A stretch of DNA of 64,000 nt from Nitrososphaerota archaeon (GCA_028866895.1 JAGWHF010000007.1:47166-111165); one strand, 5' to 3'. Positions 35,454 to 43,958 are shown, counted from the first letter of the stretch. The notes: generated by a model not told the origin, from the letters alone. Program-made: numbers and translations.

Positions 35454-36662
35454 TCACAGGCTGATGGAGTGCTGGATTGTATCTGAGAGTGCATATGTTC
35501 TGCCTCGCCATGAAACGGCTCGACTGCTTTTCGCATTCAAGATGCCGCTTGCAAACCCGCTTACGATTAGCGTGCTTCCAAGAGGGGACAATAGCGCATA
35601 TCTTGCGGGAAGGCCCAATCCCATTGCTGCATCAATTGCGGAAGCAAGAAAGATCAGGGAGGAAGAGATCAGGGAGACCGCAAGCAGGGGGAGAAACATC
35701 TGTGATGAGCCGGTCATGATTCCAGCAAAAATTGAGAGCGGAAAAGGGACAAACAGCAAAAATAGGACTGCGACAAAAATTCCGAGTGCCGTGTATTTGG
35801 ACTGGATGTAGAGCGGCGTCATAATTCGCTTGAGGGCATGCCAGAGGGTGGGAAAATCTCTTGCCCATACTGCCTCAACGAGGTGCTCGCCACGAACCAT
35901 TTTAATCTTGAAGCCTCCCTCCTTTACTTTTTTACCTAAAGCACCGTCTTCGACAATGTCGCTTTTTACTCCCTCATGAGTGCCTACTTTGGAATAGACC
36001 TCCCTTTTTATGATGAAGAAACTGCCGAAAAAATACCCTGTCTTCTTTGATGGATCGTTAACCCTGAGTGCTGAAAACCGCGTGTGTAAAAAGGTGGAGA
36101 GGACTGGTAGTGCCACCTTTGTCCATCGGTCCAAACAAAGCAGCTTGGGAATCACGCTTAATGCTGCAAGATTCTCGCTTAACATGTGAGAAACTGAAAG
36201 TGATATGGTGTTTTTGGAGTGTTTCGTATCGGCATCTGTGAACAGCAGAAGATCACCCGTGGATCTTCGAAATCCTTCCACGCAGGCCCAGTTCTTTCCT
36301 ACCCATCCTTCTGGCTTGGGATCGGCAAGCAGGTATTTTACCCTCGGGTCCTTTTCGGCAATTTTTTTTATTATGGTGCCTGTGGAATCGTCCGACCTGT
36401 CGTCAATTACGATTATCTCAAAATTCTCATAGTCTTGGTTGGTAAGTGAATTCAGGCATTTTTCAATGAATCTCTCCTCGTTTCTTGCAGGCAATATGAC
36501 TGAGACTTTGGGATTGTTGTGCGGTCTAGGCTCAAACCTGTCTAGGAAAGGGGAATCCCTGAAGGTTATCCACATTGATCTTATTAAAAAAATCCAAGTC
36601 ATAGAAACGGCCGCAAGGATTGCCACAAGGACGTAGTTGGATACTTCTAAAGCAAAATTCAT
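35454..36662 (-). CDS. Membrane-bound family 2 glycosyltransferase
   Basis: 402 aa from ATG 36662 (MNFALEVSNYVLV). One N-terminal helix, then the GT2 catalytic domain: VSVILPARNEERFIEKCL, FEIIVIDDRSDDST (DDR), DLLLFTDADTKHS (DxD-like) and LVEAVWARDF (QxxRW position, degenerate). Three more membrane helices at the end. It may make a lipid-linked or carotenoid-type glycoside; the acceptor is unknown. ATG overlaps the stop of the SRPBCC gene by four bases (ATGA). Confidence 0.85.
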   Translation of the reverse strand: MNFALEVSNYVLVAILAAVSMTWIFLIRSMWITFRDSPFLDRFEPRPHNNPKVSVILPARNEERFIEKCLNSLTNQDYENFEIIVIDDRSDDSTGTIIKKIAEKDPRVKYLLADPKPEGWVGKNWACVEGFRRSTGDLLLFTDADTKHSKNTISLSVSHMLSENLAALSVIPKLLCLDRWTKVALPVLSTFLHTRFSALRVNDPSKKTGYFFGSFFIIKREVYSKVGTHEGVKSDIVEDGALGKKVKEGGFKIKMVRGEHLVEAVWARDFPTLWHALKRIMTPLYIQSKYTALGIFVAVLFLLFVPFPLSIFAGIMTGSSQMFLPLLAVSLISSSLIFLASAIDAAMGLGLPARYALLSPLGSTLIVSGFASGILNAKSSRAVSWRGRTYALSDTIQHSISL

Positions 36663-37084
36663 GAATTTTGTCTCTCTGCTTCTTCCTTGATTGCCTGTAG
36701 GGCCTGCTCGGTGCCACTTTGTATGTGTTTTTTTACCATTCCTGTAAACATTCCCATCATTCCGCCAAGTTTGATATCCCAAGTAGCGTCCAGCATGGTT
36801 TTATCCCCTTGAGGTTTCAAGGACACTGTTTTCGTTCCATCGATTATGCCTTTGGTGAACTGGAAATGTATCTTCTCCTTGGGCTGGAGGGTCACGGTCT
36901 GCATGCATTTTGAGTCCTTAAACGCAATCACAACCTCGCGGTTAACTATATTTCCTTCAGTTGATATGTTGCGTACCTGCTTGGTGCCCTTCCAGAATCT
37001 GGGTTCTGAATCTAGGTCTGAAATAATTCTCCATACCTTGTCGACGGAGGCGTTAATCTCGATTGATGCGCTGATATTGGCCAT
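36659..37084 (-). CDS. SRPBCC (START-like) protein
   Basis: 141 aa. Clear SRPBCC plan: ISASIEINASVDKVWRIISD, FWKGTKQVRNI, KIHFQFTKGIIDGTKTVSL, a strand-turn-strand, and a C-terminal helix. It is related to the protein at 18193 (shared FWKG and FTKGIIDGT/VEGVIRGT positions). It ends inside the ATG of the GT2 gene, so the two are coupled, hinting that it offers a lipid or carrier to the transferase (inference). Confidence 0.85.
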   Translation of the reverse strand: MANISASIEINASVDKVWRIISDLDSEPRFWKGTKQVRNISTEGNIVNREVVIAFKDSKCMQTVTLQPKEKIHFQFTKGIIDGTKTVSLKPQGDKTMLDATWDIKLGGMMGMFTGMVKKHIQSGTEQALQAIKEEAERQNS

Positions 37085-37195
37085 AAATTTACGGATGCGT
37101 AATCCTATTTATTTTGTGGGCTGTTTTAAAATGTGCCTTCTCCGCGCCCGTCCTATGGGTGCTCTCTTCGAAATCAATTTTAATGAGAGTAGTGG

Positions 37196-37531
37196 ATGTT
37201 TGGCGTGGAACAGGTAAATTATGATGACTTTGCCAAGCTGGAGATTCGCGTGGCAGAGGTAAAGGAGGTTGAGAAGATTCCGGGAAAATCAAAGATAGTG
37301 AAGGGAATAATTGACTTGGGGGAAGAAAAAAGGCAGGTCATAATAGGGGGGGCGGAATTTTATCAACCTGAGGATCTTATCGGGAGGAGGGTGATAGTAC
37401 TGACGAATCTTGAGACACGGACGATAGGAGGAATTGAGTCAAATGCAATGCTTCTGGCAGCAGATCTTAACGGTAAGCCTTTCTGGCTTACGGTGAATGA
37501 GGACGTTCCTCTTGGTACCAAGATAAAATAG
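37196..37531 (+). CDS. CsaA/MetRS-C-like tRNA-binding domain protein
   Basis: 111 aa OB fold: DDFAKLEIRVAEVKEVEKIP, LIGRRVIVLTNLETRTIGGIESNAML, and the tail PLGTKIK. This is the tRNA-binding domain seen in CsaA and in the C-terminus of methionyl-tRNA synthetase; archaea often have it as a separate protein working with MetRS. No metG nearby. Confidence 0.9.
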   Translation: MFGVEQVNYDDFAKLEIRVAEVKEVEKIPGKSKIVKGIIDLGEEKRQVIIGGAEFYQPEDLIGRRVIVLTNLETRTIGGIESNAMLLAADLNGKPFWLTVNEDVPLGTKIK

Positions 37532-37631
37532 GTGCAAAAAAGAGTTTCCAGGTTCCCTAGTTTCGCACTGCATGGTTGAAAGTGTCGATCTCTCTTGGAG
37601 CCGTCTTATTCTCTGTACTACCTCTGCAGGA

Positions 37632-39047
37632 TTAAACAACTATCTTTCCTGGATTGAGAGTGTTGGATGGGTCAAAATGTCGCTTCAACCTCTTGAAAAC
37701 CTCGTACGTTTTTGGCCCATATTGAAGCCTGACGAATTCCGACCGGGCCAGGCCGTCACCATGTTCTCCTGATATTGTACCGCCCATGGATATTACCCCT
37801 GAAAAATATTCCCTGGCGATTCTTTTTATCAGGCGGCCGTCTTTCTTCTTTAATATGGGTCTGACATGCAAGTTTCCGTTGCCTGCATGTCCGTATACTA
37901 TGACCCTCATGGGAAACTTTGATTTTAGATGGTCAATCAAGTCCAGAAGGAGGGGGAGTCTGTGTACCGGGACTGCTGCATCTTCTATGATGGAGAAGAC
38001 CTTCTCGCTTCCGGTAACACTGCGAAGGCTGTAAGAGAGCGCGGAATTCCTGTACCTCCACCATCTAGCTATCTGGGAGTTTTTTCTTGTAGATTCCACT
38101 ATGTGTCCTGAAAGTATCCTCTTGCACTTTTTTTCTTTTGCTGGTGCCCTGTCGTCAAATTCTATGAACAGAAGGCATTTCTTCCTTTTGGACAAGGGGA
38201 GATCGATGTGACTTGCTATGTTGTGGTCTATTATCTCTACAGCAGAAGGCCCAAGATTCATAATTTTTGGGATGTCTGACACTCCGTGCTTCAAGTCTTG
38301 ATATGATGATACTATCAGGACGGTTTGTTTGGGGATGGGCATCGTCCTCATTCTGGCTGAGATGATGATGCCGAGCGTTCCCTCGGATCCTGCAATTATC
38401 TTGTGGGCGTCCGAATCGGATGTTATCTTGTCAATTCTGTACCCGCAGGAATTTTTTGAGATGTGTGGAAAATATTTGCCTACCTTCGTGTTCGCGGTTG
38501 CCAAAAACTCCTTTATGGCTCGTCCCTCCCTTGGCAGGTCGATAACTCTGCCATCCGACAGGGCTACCCTTACTTGAAGAAGGTTGTCAATGGTGCTGCC
38601 GTACTTTATGGAATGGCTTCCCGCGGCATTAGTTGATATCATTCCTCCGATCGTGCAAAATGGGCCTATTGAGGGGTTTGGACCAAGAAATCTCTTGCGG
38701 CTCTTCAGGGCCAGGTCGATGTAACCCTTCATGGCACCGCTGCCTACGTCTACAAAGTTGCGGCCGAACTTGATTTTGTTGAAGTTTTTCATATCGATGA
38801 TAATTCCACTTCCAAGGTCACCACCTGCTAGGCCCGTACCGGCTCCTCTGGGAGTTACCGTGATCTTGTAGCGGGCAGCCATCTTCAGTATGTCACTTAC
38901 GTCCTTCTCGCTCCTTGGAAAAACGATGGCGGACGGTCTTACGGAATAGGAGCTGGCGTCCACTGAATAAAAATTCAGGATTTCAGGATCCCTTGTCATC
39001 TCGCAATGTATTTTTTTTTCGAGTTTGGCCAAGAAAGCGTTAATCAT
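37632..39047 (-). CDS. FAD-linked 2-hydroxyacid dehydrogenase (GlcD/DLD type)
   Basis: 471 aa. The FAD-binding half has VTPRGAGTGLAGGDLGSGI and FCTIGGMISTNAAGSHSIKYG. The cap and C-terminus have RVIVYGHAGNGNLHVRP, GGTISGEHGDGLARSE and NTLNPGKIV. These are standard for D-lactate or glycolate dehydrogenases. No Fe-S partner (GlcF) adjoins, so the electron acceptor is not shown. Confidence 0.9.
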   Translation of the reverse strand: MINAFLAKLEKKIHCEMTRDPEILNFYSVDASSYSVRPSAIVFPRSEKDVSDILKMAARYKITVTPRGAGTGLAGGDLGSGIIIDMKNFNKIKFGRNFVDVGSGAMKGYIDLALKSRKRFLGPNPSIGPFCTIGGMISTNAAGSHSIKYGSTIDNLLQVRVALSDGRVIDLPREGRAIKEFLATANTKVGKYFPHISKNSCGYRIDKITSDSDAHKIIAGSEGTLGIIISARMRTMPIPKQTVLIVSSYQDLKHGVSDIPKIMNLGPSAVEIIDHNIASHIDLPLSKRKKCLLFIEFDDRAPAKEKKCKRILSGHIVESTRKNSQIARWWRYRNSALSYSLRSVTGSEKVFSIIEDAAVPVHRLPLLLDLIDHLKSKFPMRVIVYGHAGNGNLHVRPILKKKDGRLIKRIAREYFSGVISMGGTISGEHGDGLARSEFVRLQYGPKTYEVFKRLKRHFDPSNTLNPGKIVV

Positions 39048-39102
39048 GGTGTAGGTTGGCCTCTTGGGTTAAAAACGGTTTGATTTCCTACAAAGATTTA
39101 AT

Positions 39103-40248
39103 TTGGCTATAGGGAGATTTTTCATATTGAATTTTCTTGGTATGAATTTGGACAAGCTCCTCAATGCCAATGACAACTCTAACCCGCTTATGTGGCTTGT
39201 CTGGATTGTACCGATATTTGTTTTCATGCTCTATGGTCAAAAGATTCAGCTTCAGGTGACGTCTTCTGAAATTAACAAATCTCTTGAAAAGCTGAAGACG
39301 TACAGGGACGAAACGCGCAAACAGCTGTCTGATTATATCAAAACTACGATAAAGCCTACCTGGGACATTCAGTCGAGGCTTGACAGGTATTTTGAATACT
39401 TTACAATAATGCCAGTGGACATGGACCCTTCAGGCATAGTCTCAAAAATCAGGCATATGATGAGGAGCAGGGAGGATTTTACGCGGGCCCAGGTCCAGTC
39501 GTTTGCGCCCGACATGGATCACATGGAGGCAAGCAAGATATTGAATATCCTTGAGGTTGTAACTACCATCCAACTTTTGTATAAAAGTGTCAGGCATCTA
39601 TTTTTGACTGCAAAGAAGCAGAACAACTTCCCGCTCATCCTACCGCTGCAAATGATGATTCCATTCATCATGGAGGAGGCTGAGGCCCTCAAGGCATCGG
39701 TTACGGCCTTTCAGCAGGGTCAGCCGATAGGTGACGGCATAGGTCCTATGATTGTGGGAAGGATGATGCTAGATACCAGCAAGGTACAGGTGGCAGAGGA
39801 GACGGTCTGGAGCGAGAAGGAGTTTGAGGGGCGGAAACTCCTCCTCTTAAAAGCTGAGGGACCGTCGGGAACTGTGGGGAGGCCAGGGGAGGCGGTTGAA
39901 AAAATAATATCGGAAAGAAAGCCGGACGTGATCATAATGGTGGATGCAGCCTTGAAGCTGGAAGGGGAGGACACCGGCTCTATAGCTCAGGGATTCGGTG
40001 CGGCCATTGGCGGAATAGGTACGGAAAAATTCCAAATCGAGGAGGTGGCAACAAAGCATTCTATACCGATTTATGCAATAGTGGTCAAACAGTCCATAAA
40101 AGAGGCCATTACCCTGATGAAAAAAGAGATTGCAGAGGCTTCAGAAAAAGTCACAGCACAAATTTATGAAATGATAAAAGAATCTACAAAGGCTGGCCAG
40201 TCAGCCCTTGTAATTGGGGTTGGAAACACGCTGGGTGTGTCACAATGA
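39103..40248 (+). CDS. DUF1512-like membrane-anchored archaeal protein
   Basis: 381 aa; the start may be a TTG at 39103 or the later ATG (MNLDKLLNANDNS). One membrane helix (MWLVWIVPIFVFMLYGQ), then a coiled coil (SLEKLKTYRDETRKQLSDY), then a domain with GDGIGPMIVGRMML, KLLLLKAEGPSGTVGRPGEA, and PDVIIMVDAALKLEGEDTG. These fit DUF1512, whose function is not known to me. The stop overlaps the next gene by four bases. Confidence 0.8.
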   Translation: MAIGRFFILNFLGMNLDKLLNANDNSNPLMWLVWIVPIFVFMLYGQKIQLQVTSSEINKSLEKLKTYRDETRKQLSDYIKTTIKPTWDIQSRLDRYFEYFTIMPVDMDPSGIVSKIRHMMRSREDFTRAQVQSFAPDMDHMEASKILNILEVVTTIQLLYKSVRHLFLTAKKQNNFPLILPLQMMIPFIMEEAEALKASVTAFQQGQPIGDGIGPMIVGRMMLDTSKVQVAEETVWSEKEFEGRKLLLLKAEGPSGTVGRPGEAVEKIISERKPDVIIMVDAALKLEGEDTGSIAQGFGAAIGGIGTEKFQIEEVATKHSIPIYAIVVKQSIKEAITLMKKEIAEASEKVTAQIYEMIKESTKAGQSALVIGVGNTLGVSQ

Positions 40249-40433
40249 TTTTCTCAAGAAAGAAGCAGGAGTTGATAGATCCATATACTGTGGAGCAGTG
40301 CACCTCATGCAACACGCTCAAGAAGAGAAAATTCGTTGTAGGTGATTATGTGTTCAAGGTTGCAGGAAAGTGTGCCTCATGTGCAAACGGACAGATGGTA
40401 ATTGCAAAGATTTACGGTGAGGCTGTCAAATAG
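40245..40433 (+). CDS. Small zinc-ribbon protein coupled to the DUF1512-like gene
   Basis: 62 aa with two Cys pairs (EQCTSCNTLKKRKF and GKCASCANG) forming one ribbon. The ATG overlaps the previous stop (ATGA), so the two proteins are made together and may bind each other. Its end overlaps map on the other strand by 8 bp. Confidence 0.8.
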   Translation: MIFSRKKQELIDPYTVEQCTSCNTLKKRKFVVGDYVFKVAGKCASCANGQMVIAKIYGEAVK

Positions 40434-41316
40434 TTGTGACGATTACCCCGTTATCTTGAGGTATGAAGGTATGTTCAGCTTGTGCCACCCTCTGGTTGTT
40501 GGCCTCAACCAGAATTGGATAAGACCTGACAATCTTCTCTTGGACCAGTTTGGCAAGCAGGAGTCTTGCAGTCTTCTCGTCCCACTCTGAAACCATCCAT
40601 CTCAATGCGAAAGGAAGCATATTGAAATTTTTCCAGATGAAATCGACCATCTTGTTGGCCTCGTCATCCTTGGATCGTTTTCTTGTTGCCAGCGAAAATA
40701 TGTTTCTGACTTTGCCTTCGCGGACAAATCCCAGGCCATCCCTTGTTGTCACGAAAGGCTCGCAGGCGTATGCCTCTGTGGATTGGAAGGAAAATGATCC
40801 CGCCGACCAAATGTTTGGGACTGATTTGCCAGCATGTATGGTGTACTGTTCCAAAGAGTGGCCGCTGAGATTTGCAATTGGGACTCCACCCATGTCCTTT
40901 ACCGTGGTTTCTATCCTCTTTCCTACATCGCTTGACTTTGTTCCCGCGTGAATTATCGAAATTGCATCCTTCAGTGCAGATTCTGCGGCCTGCACCAAAT
41001 AATCGTAACTGGGGTCGTAGCATACGGTGACGGCGGTATCTGCTATGAAGCCATTTATCTGGACGCCGAGATCAATCTTCAGGAGATCTGAGTCCTTGAC
41101 TACGGTTGCATCGTTTGGCTCTGCGGTATAGTGAGCCGCGATATCGTTAAGGCTCGTATTTACCGGAAATGCGCAGTTGCCGCCTTTTTGTCGAATCTCC
41201 CTTTCTATGGATTCGCAGATCTCAAAGAGCGTCGAACCCACGTGGTATTTTTTTCTTGCATTCTCCCTTACCTCCGAGGCAATCTTTCCGGCACTGACGT
41301 AATCTTGGATTTGCAA
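40426..41316 (-). CDS. map: Type II methionine aminopeptidase
   Basis: 296 aa. Removes initiator Met from new proteins. The metal ligands are visible: LKIDLGVQINGFIADTA (two Asp), SGHSLEQYTIHAGKSVPNI (His), and Glu residues later. H62 (IAAHYTAEPND) is the conserved substrate His. The archaeal helical insertion between the two halves (residues about 190-250) marks type II. It converges with the zinc-ribbon gene. Confidence 0.95.
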   Translation of the reverse strand: MQIQDYVSAGKIASEVRENARKKYHVGSTLFEICESIEREIRQKGGNCAFPVNTSLNDIAAHYTAEPNDATVVKDSDLLKIDLGVQINGFIADTAVTVCYDPSYDYLVQAAESALKDAISIIHAGTKSSDVGKRIETTVKDMGGVPIANLSGHSLEQYTIHAGKSVPNIWSAGSFSFQSTEAYACEPFVTTRDGLGFVREGKVRNIFSLATRKRSKDDEANKMVDFIWKNFNMLPFALRWMVSEWDEKTARLLLAKLVQEKIVRSYPILVEANNQRVAQAEHTFIPQDNGVIVTTI

Positions 41317-41358
41317 TGTTTATGCTTGAAATATTTGTTATTAAAACTATAATGTGCG

Positions 41359-41370
41359 AAGCTTAAATTG
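41359..41370 (+). promoter_or_regulatory. Promoter of tRNA-Pro
   Basis: AAGCTTAAATTG sits about 30 bp before the tRNA 5' end, a normal archaeal BRE/TATA position. The T6 run at 41472-41477 would end the transcript. Confidence 0.6.
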
Positions 41371-41395
41371 GGGACTTTTTAGTGCATTGAACATC

Positions 41396-41469
41396 GGGAT
41401 CGTGGTCTAGCTTGGCATGATTCGGGTTTTGGGTACCTGAGGTCGTCGGTTCAAATCCGGCCGATCCCA
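41396..41469 (+). tRNA. tRNA-Pro (TGG anticodon)
   Basis: 74 nt. The acceptor GGGATCG pairs with CGATCCC, and the discriminator is A at 41469 (no encoded CCA). The anticodon stem CGGGT/ACCTG holds loop TTTGGGT, giving anticodon TGG. The T-arm carries GGTTCAAATCC. The last four bases (CCCA, 41466-41469) are also the start of the casposon target duplication, so the gene stays intact after insertion. Confidence 0.93.
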
Positions 41470-41479
41470 TCTTTTTTCA
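41466..41479 (+). repeat. Casposon target-site duplication, left copy
   Basis: CCCATCTTTTTTCA: the last four bases of tRNA-Pro plus the ten bases after it, including its T6 terminator tract. Identical to 55686-55699. Confidence 0.95.
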
Positions 41480-41514
41480 GGGGTAAAGACAGCGTGGGCT
41501 GATTTGACCTTTTT
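41480..41514 (+). repeat. Casposon left terminal inverted repeat
   Basis: 35 bp starting GGGGTAAAGACAGCGTGGGC and ending in GACCTTTTT. It matches the reverse complement of 55651-55685 at 34 of 35 bases; the one difference is G/C at position 22. Confidence 0.95.
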
Positions 41515-41577
41515 AGTAACAAAATCGATTTTGGCACAATTGATTTATTCTTCAAAATCAAGAATTTATGATCTCAA

Positions 41578-42159
41578 CTGAATACCAACGATGAAAAGTT
41601 TCAAAAAAGATTAGGAATTTACCAAATCGGAGCTACTGCATTTATCACAATAGCAGCGGTGATCGTTGCCTTGGGTATCACTGACACACAGTTTGAAATT
41701 CCATTGACGGATCACTTGACAACTGACAACTCTACTAGCAAAATTCAAGCGTGGGCAAGCTCTGTTAGGCAAAGCGGTATGGCTCTCATATACGTTGGCG
41801 GGGCATGGGTGGTTGGAGGCATGGTCTTTTTCTCCTACCTGACTCTAAGAGACAGATCAAAACCAAAACCTAATTTTAAAAAATTTCAAAAAGTACTCGT
41901 TGATGAAATGTATGATGGAAAAGATATAGAGTTGTCCAAAAGAGGATATGATGCATATAGTGTAAAAAAACTGAGGCTTGACGGTGAGCCTCTTCAATAT
42001 GACTATTCGGTCTTGAAATTTGTAGAGGAAAATAAAATGATCCTCGTTACAGAGGATGGTGAAAACTATGGTGGCTGCAAAGAAAACAATCTCCCTTGCA
42101 TTAAGCTAGGCCAAAATCCGTCAATTGATGAGATCGTAAAGGAGTTAGAACTTAAATGA
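41578..42159 (+). CDS. Membrane-anchored PIN-like (DUF5615-type) protein
   Basis: The first standard start is GTG 41659, but it would cut a membrane helix in half. The frame is open from 41572 and reads KFQKRLGIYQIGATAFITIA before the GTG, so translation may begin at CTG 41578 or the start is damaged. Two membrane helices (GATAFITIAAVIVALGI; MALIYVGGAWVVGGMVFFSYL) precede a cytosolic domain of about 95 aa. This domain has VLVDEMYDGKDIELSKRGYD, DYSVLKFVEENKMILVTEDG and IKLG, the order of DUF5615 PIN-like proteins with their acidic residues. Its stop overlaps the SIR2-like ATG by four bases. A membrane-tethered nuclease is inferred. Confidence 0.7.
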   Translation: MNTNDEKFQKRLGIYQIGATAFITIAAVIVALGITDTQFEIPLTDHLTTDNSTSKIQAWASSVRQSGMALIYVGGAWVVGGMVFFSYLTLRDRSKPKPNFKKFQKVLVDEMYDGKDIELSKRGYDAYSVKKLRLDGEPLQYDYSVLKFVEENKMILVTEDGENYGGCKENNLPCIKLGQNPSIDEIVKELELK

Positions 42160-43211
42160 ATGTTGCACTTTTTTTAGGAGCTGGGGCATCTGTTCCTTTC
42201 GGGAAGCCTACTACAAAAGTGCTGAAAGAAAAATTAAGTGAGATACATACCCTTGAACCACAGTTTATCAGTTGGTTTTTGCATAATGAATCCTATCCCG
42301 ACATAGAATACGTCTTTCAAGCAATAAATGAAATACAGGATTTTTCAAAAAGCCATGGTGTTAAGATTTTTCATGGCAATTTGTATATGCATCATGATAG
42401 TTTCAATACTTCATTTAGTGATTTTGTAGAAAAAATAAATAATGTTAGGCAGTTCCTAGAAAAAGAGATTTTTCATTACTATTCATGGGATGACAAATAT
42501 GATGACATATTGGTTCCAATGTATGTCCACACCCTATCTATCTTGGAAAAGATATCGGATAAGATTATTATTTTTACAACCAATTATGACAGAGCTATAG
42601 AAGAATTCTGTTCAAGGGGTAGAGCCTATCGATGTGTTGATGGCTTCAAACAAGATCTTTCCAGTCAGAGGTTTATTTGGAATAATGGTGACTTTAGTTA
42701 TTTTGATGGAAGCATGGATAAAAAAAACATCTATTTGTATAAATTACATGGCTCACTCAACTGGAAGATTCACAAGAAGTTTGGGATTGAACGAACTTCA
42801 AGTGAAGACATATCAGGCGATCCTAACTACCAAAATAATCTGCTCATCTATCCAAGCTTGTCGCTAAAGGATGGTATAACTGAAGAACCGTACAATTCTA
42901 TCAGAAAAAATTTTGAAAACATGATGAAAAATGATTTGGATGCATGCATTGTAATAGGATTTTCGTTTAGGGACAACTACCTAAATCAGATCTTTAAAGA
43001 CTTCGTGAATAATAAGAAGAAATTGATAGTAATTTCACCTCATGCGTATGATGATGTTTCTACAAATTTAGGTTATAATCTAGGAGAAAATTTTGATAAA
43101 AAAAGGACTGGAGTAATACCATCGAATAACAACGTTTTTTGCATTCCTGATATAGTGACAACACAGAATATAGCCAGTTACATGGCGCAAGTTCAACAAT
43201 TACTACGATAG
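42156..43211 (+). CDS. SIR2-like domain protein, likely NAD-consuming defence effector
   Basis: 351 aa. SIR2 marks: FLGAGASVPFG (GAGxS, residues 8-12), FTTNYDRAIEEF (141-145), YKLHGSLNW (His 198) and CIVIGFSFRDNYLNQIF near the end. Proteins of this SIR2-like group in bacterial and archaeal defence systems (for example Thoeris, DSR and SIR2-pAgo) destroy NAD when infection is sensed. Here no sensor domain is fused; the partner is the PIN-like membrane protein encoded by the overlapping upstream gene. The catalytic His and the NAD-binding loop look intact. Role in immunity is inference. Confidence 0.8.
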   Translation: MNVALFLGAGASVPFGKPTTKVLKEKLSEIHTLEPQFISWFLHNESYPDIEYVFQAINEIQDFSKSHGVKIFHGNLYMHHDSFNTSFSDFVEKINNVRQFLEKEIFHYYSWDDKYDDILVPMYVHTLSILEKISDKIIIFTTNYDRAIEEFCSRGRAYRCVDGFKQDLSSQRFIWNNGDFSYFDGSMDKKNIYLYKLHGSLNWKIHKKFGIERTSSEDISGDPNYQNNLLIYPSLSLKDGITEEPYNSIRKNFENMMKNDLDACIVIGFSFRDNYLNQIFKDFVNNKKKLIVISPHAYDDVSTNLGYNLGENFDKKRTGVIPSNNNVFCIPDIVTTQNIASYMAQVQQLLR

Positions 43212-43256
43212 TTTCCTAAATCGTATCTTTCTCAAAATAATTCAAGAAATAGTATT

Positions 43257-43276
43257 GGGCTGATTTGATCTTTTTT
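43257..43276 (+). repeat. Internal partial copy of the casposon terminal repeat
   Basis: GGGCTGATTTGATCTTTTTT, 46 bp after the SIR2 stop, matches the inner part of the left terminal repeat (41496-41515) at 18 of 20 bases and has the same orientation. The outer part (GGGGTAAAGACAGCGT) is not present before it. It closes off the PIN-SIR2 pair as a unit. Confidence 0.7.
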
Positions 43277-43346
43277 GAAGTGTAAAGAACAGTCGAAGAA
43301 TTACCAACTTTCTTTTTGAGCGATCAGAAAAACTTTATAGATTTGT

Positions 43347-43700
43347 TTGTTGCCTGTGATCTATTTGGGTTACTCGAATGATGATTTGAATTACATTTTC
43401 GATAAAACTAATGGAAATTGTCGACATTGTGGAAAACAACTTGCCTTTGACAATTATGGAGACAGAGGCGCACGCGGTGCATGGGAAGTTGATCACAGCA
43501 ATCCCAAAGCAAAAGGTGGAACTGACCATATGCGTAATCTTTGGGCTTTATGCTGGCAATGTAATCTTGACAAAAGAGATACGCGTGGTTCAGAGTATCA
43601 TGATAATTTCGAACCTAGAACAGCTGCTGGAAAGGTTGTAGAATTTTTTGGAGGTCGTGCTGGAGATTGGGGCACTGATCCTCATAGAGATCCCAGATAG
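43347..43700 (+). CDS. HNH endonuclease-like protein (casposon cargo)
   Basis: 117 aa from TTG 43347. The zinc and catalytic residues are CRHCGKQLAF, WEVDHSNPKAKGG (DH), MRNLWALCWQCN (N, then CxxC). The order CxxC-DH-N-CxxC is a classic HNH fold. The tail (GGRAGDWGTD) is unusual. It may be a nuclease toxin or restriction enzyme; it differs from the HNH protein at 48132. No partner except the 55-aa ORF after it. Confidence 0.8.
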   Translation: MLPVIYLGYSNDDLNYIFDKTNGNCRHCGKQLAFDNYGDRGARGAWEVDHSNPKAKGGTDHMRNLWALCWQCNLDKRDTRGSEYHDNFEPRTAAGKVVEFFGGRAGDWGTDPHRDPR

Positions 43701-43790
43701 TATGTAACAGTTGATCTCATGAAATCTTAGAAATACTATTTTGACAATCTAAGAAAAGTCTTATAAGTTATTTTTATTTCCATCTAATTA

Positions 43791-43958
43791 ATGCCAATAA
43801 AACAAACGCGAATGGATAAACAGATTGGTAACGTTCCTAATCTACCAGCAGCGGTCAGGGATAAATATAGAAGTGATGCTACTTTGGCGTACGTTTTGGA
43901 TGCAGAAAGAGTAGTGTCTCTAAGTCAATTACGAAAAAAATATGCCAATAACAAATAA
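43791..43958 (+). CDS. 55-aa hypothetical protein
   Basis: ATG 43791 to TAA 43956-43958. Basic, helical (MDKQIGNVPNLPAAVRDKYR, ERVVSLSQLRKKYAN). No motif recognised. It lies between the HNH gene and the Mrr-like gene and could be a regulator or antidote of either. Confidence 0.5.
   Translation: MPIKQTRMDKQIGNVPNLPAAVRDKYRSDATLAYVLDAERVVSLSQLRKKYANNK

Noticed and set aside
41396..41479. tRNA-Pro as an attachment site for a tyrosine-integrase virus or plasmid
   Set aside because: No integrase gene is present and the repeat is 14 bp at the exact ends of inverted repeats, not a longer tRNA-derived att copy.
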